The notes beneath the pieces are model-generated. The model searched no databases. It saw only the letters and a list, made by a program, of their open reading frames with translations, and was not told the origin of the DNA. A DNA stretch of 64,000 bases from Phocoena phocoena (lineage: Eukaryota; Chordata; Mammalia; Artiodactyla; Phocoenidae). The translations under genes and the position numbers were made by a program. Where the stretch lies: contig NC_089239.1 of assembly GCF_963924675.1 (NCBI RefSeq), positions 34,867,818-34,931,817 on the forward strand, in the 5' to 3' direction. Positions 58,403-64,000 of this stretch are shown here, one piece after another (within the stretch, counting starts at the first letter, position 1; each line of letters begins with the position of its first letter).

Positions 58403-59304
58403 TTTACAGAAACTTACATCATTGCAGAAAGTTTTATTAAGACAGTTTTGCTTTAAACCTTTCAGAACCCCTACTTCGTCTTCCGTATCAAGTGATGACA
58501 AAGACCGGCTCAGAGAGATATAAAGAGGTTATATGAAAAAATGCATGAAAACATATTGTCAGCTAATGTATATTCAGTAAAGATTATATTCTCTCCTCTG
58601 CCCTTTCTTAGTCTGGAGCCTTTTCCATGAATATGGCTGTTCCATAAACTGAGAAGCAAACAGTCCATGGAAAGATGCATGAGATCATATAACAAAATTA
58701 TTCTTCTTCGGACTTCTAAAATGTTTTTATAGATGCTTTTGTTGACAATCTCAACTATATTTACCATTTTACTCACTTGCTCTCTTCTATCTCAAGATGG
58801 TAGTGGTTACCTTTTCTTTTTTTATCTTTTCATGAAAAGCTCACTGAAAAACCACAAGGACTCTGGTTCAAGATTTTTCTGAAATATTTAAAATGATATT
58901 TTGATATTGCTTTTCTTGAAAGCAAAGACTTAGAACAGACTATACAGCCATTAAGGTGGGTATCTGCAAGTGTCCTGTCCGTGGCCACTGAACACTTATT
59001 CTGTAAAGCCAACTGAACTCATCAATCCTTTCTTCCATCCTCACTTTTGCCAAGAATGAAGAGAGGGAATCCATGTTTAGAATTCTTCCTCAGCGGCACA
59101 GAGAAGCCTAATCCAAAGAATCAAAGCCCAACCCAAAGCACCACAACAAAATACAAAATTAACAACCATTTAAACGTTTATTGTCAGTAATTTGAAACTA
59201 GCTGGAAATTTTCACAACTAAATAGGTGGATTCTCAACTACTAAGGCTTGACTTGGAGATGCGATTTTTTTCACCAGCAGTAATTGACATTGTCACAATT
59301 GTAA
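58403..59304. other. Unassigned DNA
   Basis: No supported feature was seen. Confidence 0.45.
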
Positions 59305-59352
59305 ATAAGAAAGAAAGGAAGGGAGGGAGGGAGGAAAACGGAGGGAGGAAGA
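59305..59352. repeat. Purine-rich (GGGA)n low-complexity tract
   Basis: An imperfect run of GAAAGGAAGGGAGGGAGGGA type. The GGG blocks are regularly spaced, so quadruplex formation on this strand is conceivable. Confidence 0.85.
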
Positions 59353-60191
59353 TGAGATTGAAAGTAGCTGGAGTCATTTCCAGAAGCCTCACGGCTTTGA
59401 ACCTGGTGCAGCCAATCCCTGTGGTGCAGGGATCAGCATTACATTGTCAGGAGGATGAGCTGGGCTATCCTTTTATTCTCTTCATCTCTCATTTCCACTG
59501 CTCTCTGGGTTAAGCTCTCAGGGTCAAGTATTCCCAGGGAGAGCTAGAAAATTAGTACAGCTCTTGCCATAAAAGACCCCAGGAACCCTAAGAGTCAAAC
59601 ACAGCCTAAAATTAGCCTTACAGGTGCTAAATATCCTATCGGGGCAGCCGCTTCTGCAAGTAGGAAACAAACATTGATTGAAGAACCTAATAGCGTGTTT
59701 TGCTTTGATAATTGCAGAAGCTGTGGGAAAGAATATGCGTTCTCCAGATCGAACTTTGCTAAATGAGGGTCAGTAGCTTTAAGCTTTTTATAGTAGAAGC
59801 TCAACCCTGCAGTAAGTGAATATTTTAACCACAGGAACACTGAAAATTCAATGATATTTTCATTATTGCATTTCGGATAGTCAGTAAACACTGTAACCTG
59901 AAGTAGCTCGCTTTGAAGCACACTTGATTGCCTAGCTAAAAACATTGTACCGCCTAATATTAATAAACCTAACTGCTGAGCTCTGAATATAATAGGACAG
60001 TTACCTCCAGGAAGCATTAGTATTCATTATACCCAAAACATTGGTTTGTACAGACAGCTGCAGGCACAATGCATGTAGAACGGTTGTAGTGCGTCAGAGA
60101 CATCCCATAGAATGTTGTTTGAAATACTTTGCTCACCTTTGTTATCTGTCTCAAATACTTTCTTCTAATGATACCCTGGCTAAAGAAAAAA

Positions 60192-60193
<2 letters not shown>
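59353..60193. other. Unassigned DNA with a 140-codon minus frame
   Basis: The minus frame 60017-59595 has no recognised domain. The surrounding text is repeat-free. There is no splice or promoter evidence. Confidence 0.4.

Positions 60194-60230
<37 letters not shown>
60194..60230. repeat. (TA)n microsatellite
   Basis: About 18 uninterrupted TA units. Such runs can extrude cruciforms and are often length-variable. Confidence 0.95.
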
Positions 60231-60231
<1 letters not shown>

Positions 60232-61119
60232 CTTATTTATATGTATAGGTAAAATATAGATGAGGAAACATAGTTATTAAACTCAGTGAAATGTACTAGA
60301 AGACAGGATATGAGTTTATGCATTTTTTTTTCTTTGTAGCCCAAATAAATCCTTCAGAGAAATATAAGGCATTGTAAAATAGATGTTAGACACTGGGAGG
60401 GCTTTATACTTACCACTGAAACTTAAGTACCTTCTTCAATTCTTTGACTTCCATTTGGGCTATCAGTTGCTTCTCTTTACTTAGGTATGTGTATTAATTC
60501 CAAAATATCCTAAGAAAAAGGGAATCATTTTAAGCAATCTTCTAGAACAGCAGGTAGCTTCAAAACTAAAAATTTTGGATGAAGTTTAAAAAGTAATAAA
60601 TGCCACCCCAAATTCCTCAAATATTGTGTCTTAGAAACCAAATATATCCTAGGGTAGAAGATAGCATGCAGAACTGACATCTCTCAAAAATTCAAAATAA
60701 CTGATGAAACCACAAAGTAACCCTAGATAAGTAAAGGACTATTAAAAAGGGAAAGAAAATAGCAGAGATGTGGAATGAAGATAGTAACCAACAACAATTA
60801 ATTTAGCAAAAAGATCAAAGTTACAGAAATCCCCTCCCTGACCCCCTTAATGCTTAGTGCTAACCTGCTGTGTCAGTGACTGGAATCTAATTGAAGTATC
60901 CTGCATGTAGCCACCTGAAGGTTTCCGGGATCTAGAAGTTTTGAAATTCATAGTATGCGCCTTCAGTAGTCACGCCAGCAGAAGTAATGCAGAAAATAAG
61001 TGGCATTGAGGGATCAGACAAAATCAAGTTAGTGCCAAGGTTATTGGAAGGATGATTATCGACTACTTTTGTTCTTTGCATGAAGGGAAAGGAAAGAGAT
61101 GAGAAAGAGCATATTTCTG
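60231..61119. other. Unassigned AT-rich DNA
   Basis: No supported gene or named repeat. Confidence 0.45.
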
Positions 61120-61330
61120 TCAGACGTGTTTAATTATGATTAATTCACATCGATTCTGCGGTTATTTTTATTGACGTTTAGTTTGCATTTCTCATCATCC
61201 TTTCATCTGCTTTTTATGCTTAGGAAGGAAAACCTCAAGAGCATCATTAATTGGGTTTAAAAAATAGAATATGCGAAATATACGTTATCTGTCATCTCTG
61301 TATGTTTCGAGCCCAAACAAATTGACTGAC
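61120..61330. other. AT-rich, motif-dense block, possible conserved noncoding element
   Basis: TTTAATTATGATTAATTCAC, CATCGATTCTGCGGTTATTT, TATTGACGTTTAG and CATCATTAATTGGGTTTAAA give several TAATTA/ATTAAT homeodomain-type cores plus retained CpGs in repeat-free DNA. The regulatory reading is inference. Confidence 0.3.
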
Positions 61331-61684
61331 ATGTGCTTTATATTCTGATTATAAAACCAATGACATTGGTTATACATGATTTAGAAAATACAGAAAAGTC
61401 AAATTAAAAATTTCAAATCACTTCAATTTTACCACCAGAGATAACAGTTGTGAACATTTGGTGAATTTTTAAGAGTCTTTCTCTAGGTGTATACGTATAG
61501 TAGGTCTATTTAATATGTTTTGAGCATTTTCCAAGGGTATCAAACATTCTTGAATGTTTGCTATTAACTCCTATTGACTGCAGAATTTATTTAACCAGTG
61601 TTGGATGATTAGATGATTCCTAATTTTTTCACTCTAGCTAATTCTGCAAAGAGCATCTTATAAATACCAGCGAAATTTTTATGT

Positions 61685-62577
61685 ATTTTTAATTGAAGTA
61701 TAATTGACATATAACATTATTTAGTTTCAAGTGTATAACATAATGATTTGATATTTATATATACTTGGAAATGATTGCTGTAATAGCCTAGGTAACATCC
61801 ATCACCATATAGAGTTACAAAAATTTTTTTTTCTTGTGATGAGAACTTCAGGGGTCTACTCTCTTAGCAACTGTTAAATATGCAATACAGTATTATTAAC
61901 CGTAGTCACCATGCTGTACGTGACATCCCATGACTTACTTATTTCTTAACTGGAAGTTTGTACCTTTTGACCCCCTTCATCCATTTTCTTCACCCGCCAC
62001 TCTCCCCTGCCTCTGGTAACACCAGTCTGTTCTCTGTATCTGTGAGCTTGTTTGTTTGTTTGTTTGTTTTGTGATTCCACATGAAGTGAGAGCACATGGT
62101 ATTTGTCTTTCTCTGTTTGACTTATTTAACTTAACCTAATGCCCTCAAGCGTCATCCATGTTGTCATAAATGGCAACATTTCATTCTTTTTTATGGCTGA
62201 ATAATAATCCATAGTGTGTGTGTATGTGTGTGTGCCATATTTGCTTTATCCATTCATCTATTGATGGACATTTAGGTTGTTTCCTTTTTTTAGCTATTGT
62301 AAATAAGGCTTCAGTGGACATGGGGTGCAGATATCTTTTTAGTTAGTATTTTCAGTTTCTTTGGATAAATACCTAGAAGCGGAATTGCTGGATCATAGAG
62401 TAGTTCTATTTTTTATTTTTTGAGAATCCTCCATACTGTTCTCCATGGTGGCTCCACCAATTAACATTCCCACCAACAGTGCACAAGGGTTCTCTTTTCT
62501 TCACATCCTCACCGACACTTTTTATTCTTGATTTTTGATAATATCCATTCTAACAGGTGTGAGGTGATATCTCACAC
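61685..62577 (-). mobile_element. Older 5'-truncated LINE-1
   Basis: The antisense L1 3' end runs from AATTGAAGTATAATTGACAT (3' UTR, 61691) through TTGTTTGTTTGTTTG (62050-62067) to ORF2 C-terminal text (TTTATGGCTGAATAATAATC, ATTGATGGACATTTAGGTTG, AATTGCTGGATCATAGAGTA, CCCACCAACAGTGCACAAGG). Truncation is near 62577 (GAGGTGATATCTCAC). It is more diverged than the copies at 10 and 44 kb, with a different 3' UTR, consistent with an older L1MA/L1MB-type family. A (TG)n interruption lies at 62215-62234. Confidence 0.85.
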
Positions 62578-62635
62578 ATTTTGTTTTGAAAAAAATAATT
62601 CTAGCAGGACTAAATAGACCTCACCATTGCTTAAG

Positions 62636-62806
62636 AATGCAATTAAAATTAGTAAATATATCTTTATACAAGTTATTAGAACAAGGGAAAAAACAAAGCA
62701 TCATATTCTAATTTACCTTTTAACAGGATGAAAGCATTTGTTGAGTCCAACCTTTGTCCTTGCCGCTACATATAGCTCATTCCTTTTTACTGTTGGGTGG
62801 CGTCCT
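62636..62806. repeat. 171 bp tandem duplication, copy 1
   Basis: This unit repeats immediately at 62807-62977 with a single mismatch: C at 62764, T at 62935. It starts AATGCAATTAAAATTAGTAA and ends GTTGGGTGGCGTCCT. Its right part (from about 62745) is the beginning of an old antisense L1M fragment that continues intact only after copy 2. The duplication therefore postdates that insertion. Confidence 0.98.
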
Positions 62807-62977
62807 AATGCAATTAAAATTAGTAAATATATCTTTATACAAGTTATTAGAACAAGGGAAAAAACAAAGCATCATATTCTAATTTACCTTTTAACAGGAT
62901 GAAAGCATTTGTTGAGTCCAACCTTTGTCCTTGCTGCTACATATAGCTCATTCCTTTTTACTGTTGGGTGGCGTCCT
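62807..62977. repeat. 171 bp tandem duplication, copy 2
   Basis: 170 of 171 positions equal copy 1. The one change turns CCG into CTG, the ordinary product of methyl-CpG decay, which makes copy 1 the likely ancestral state at that base. The sequence after the copy (ATGTATAGTACAATTTG) continues the L1M fragment. Confidence 0.98.
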
Positions 62978-63195
62978 ATGTATAGTACAATTTGTTTATT
63001 CACTTTTCTGCTGCTAGACATTTTCGTTGTTTCCAGTTTTGAGCTATTACGAATATCCTGTAACAAGTCTGTTTGTGGACATATGTTTTTATTCCCCTGG
63101 AATGAATACCTAGATGTGGAATTGCTTGGTCATATGATAAGTACACATTTAACTTTATAAGAAACTGTCAACAATTTTCCAAAGTGGTTATCTCT
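62916..63195 (-). mobile_element. Old L1M fragment
   Basis: CATATAGCTCATTCCTTTTT, CATTTTCGTTGTTTCCAGTT, GACATATGTTTTTATTCCCC, AATGAATACCTAGATGTGGA, TGCTTGGTCATATGATAAGT and TTTTCCAAAGTGGTT give the antisense order of the ORF2 C-terminal region in old L1M elements. It is strongly diverged and separate from the L1 at 61.7-62.6 kb. Confidence 0.7.
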
Positions 63196-63554
63196 CATTT
63201 TTCATACCCAGGCTGACGCTCCTATATGTCAGTATGTGGACCAAGGTATATGCATAGGTACTGGATAACAAGTTACCACTGTCAACATTTTCAGACAGTT
63301 ATTTTCCAACCGAGGGAGTGCCTTTTACACTTTGAAACGTAGTCCATCCATACCTGAAACCTGTTACAGTCCTTTAAAAGGGAAGAGAAAGGAATTTGTA
63401 TAACTCCAAACTTCACGTTGGTTTGGCTTAAATGAAAATATCTTCCTAATACTCTTTCCAATGAAGGATTAAGTTAGTTTAGGCAGAGCATTTTTCATCC
63501 AATCAGAATTTCAGATCTCTTTCCAACACAAGGTGAGCACCAGAAACAAAGAGC
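63196..63554. other. Unassigned DNA
   Basis: No supported feature was seen. Confidence 0.45.
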
Positions 63555-63667
63555 TTGGATTCTAATCATTTTTCTTTGACTGTGTGGCTTTTGATTAAGT
63601 GACATAACTTATCAGGAGTCTGTTTCTCCATCACTGGACAAAGATGCTGGCCAATCACTTAACCTCT
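63555..63667 (+). mobile_element. Possible MIR fragment
   Basis: GCTTGGATTCTAATCATTTT, GACTGTGTGGCTTTTGATTA, AAGTGACATAACTTATCAGG and CTGTTTCTCCATCACTGGAC fit a diverged sense MIR. Confidence 0.5.
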
Positions 63668-63740
63668 CTTACCTTCTGTGCTGTTTGCAGGGTAAGAGCA
63701 TCCTTACCTTCTGTGCTGTTTGCAGGGTAAGAGCATCCTT
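63668..63740. repeat. 35 bp perfect tandem duplication
   Basis: Units 63668-63702 and 63703-63737 are identical, and the first three bases (CTT) are repeated once more. The unit contains CTTCTGTGCTGTTTGCAGGG, then GTAAGAGCATC. No flanking repeat explains it. Confidence 0.97.
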
Positions 63741-64000
63741 CCACCTGTATGATACAATTTAAATTTTTTATAGATTTTATTTTATTTTTTAATTTAAATC
63801 AAATTCATTATTTTTAGTGGACTCTATATTATCTCATTATGAAAAAAAAAGATTTAAATAGATACAGCTTTGTGGTAAACACATGCTCCAAGTAAAAAGA
63901 TGCACAAATGAATAACTGAGTTGAACCATGCATAATTTTATATTTTCGGGTTTTGAGTTAACAAAGTGAAGCAGAAATTACAGCATAAGCTTCTCAGCAT
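63741..64000. other. Unassigned AT-rich DNA
   Basis: Strongly AT-rich to the window edge. No feature was recognised. Confidence 0.5.

Noticed and set aside
59595..60017. 140-codon minus-strand frame with hydrophobic segments
   Set aside because: No recognisable family, no splice or promoter context, and no support beyond length in AT-rich DNA.
62636..62977. The 171 bp unit length equals an alpha-satellite monomer
   Set aside because: Only two copies exist, the unit is partly old L1M sequence, and alpha satellite is a primate centromeric repeat. The length is a coincidence.
63668..63740. Splice-site-like strings (TTTGCAG|G and G|GTAAG)
   Set aside because: They occur inside a perfect tandem duplication with no open exon between them.
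19235..63740. CRISPR array, prokaryotic operon or phage-like features
   Set aside because: All direct repeats found are tandem microsatellites, minisatellites or duplications without spacer structure, and the genome context is mammalian.

Overview
This window is vertebrate nuclear DNA with no prokaryotic or organellar character. It has no credible protein-coding exon, tRNA, rRNA or CRISPR array. The interspersed repeats point to a cetacean (whale or dolphin). There are four tRNA-derived SINEs of the CHR type (5' end GGCTTCCCTGGTGG, internal pol III boxes), several LINE-1 elements with cetartiodactyl-type ends, and no ruminant BovB or Bov-tA sequence that I could see. Older layers shared by placental mammals are also present: MIR, L2, MER1- and MER5-type hAT transposons, an MLT1 LTR and old L1M fragments. 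The simplest reading is a gene desert or a long intron. No exon of a host gene could be supported.

Layout. 1-10 kb: a 5'-truncated L1 tail, an L1M fragment, a MIR carrying a small nested inverted-repeat element, a 230 bp polypyrimidine tract, L2 and MIR relics, a 114 bp L1 tail with clear target-site duplications, and a MER5A relic. 10.2-16.2 kb: a full-length but dead LINE-1 on the minus strand with 16 bp duplications. 16.8-35.5 kb: mostly single-copy AT-rich DNA with four CHR SINEs. One sits inside a MIR, and one has a 31 nt pure A tail and a perfect target-site duplication. The same stretch holds an MLT1 LTR, a MER1-type hAT and L2/MIR relics. 35.5-44.6 kb: mostly single-copy, with a MIR and a 742 bp element bounded by roughly 100 bp inverted repeats. 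44.6-50.4 kb: a second full-length dead LINE-1 on the plus strand, with different 5' and 3' UTRs from the first. 50.4-64 kb: AT-rich single-copy DNA, microsatellites, a possible retrocopy 3' end, a small hAT MITE and an old L1 tail. Near the right end are two recent tandem duplications, of 171 bp and 35 bp.

The only proteins recognisable are the two LINE-1 ORFs: ORF1 (RNA-binding coiled-coil protein) and ORF2 (endonuclease and reverse transcriptase). Both copies of each are broken by frameshifts and stops, and in the second element several catalytic residues are also replaced. The CHR SINEs would have depended on active relatives of these LINEs for mobilisation.

No new gene system was found. 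The observations most worth a second look are the 171 bp duplication (170/171 identity, the one difference at a CpG), the young-looking SINE at 35.3 kb, the long inverted-repeat element at 38.9-39.7 kb, the pair of related small elements at 2.2 and 3.0 kb, and AT-rich blocks around 40.3-40.8, 51.8-53.4 and 61.1-61.3 kb whose base composition looks like conserved regulatory DNA. The last point cannot be proven without alignments.
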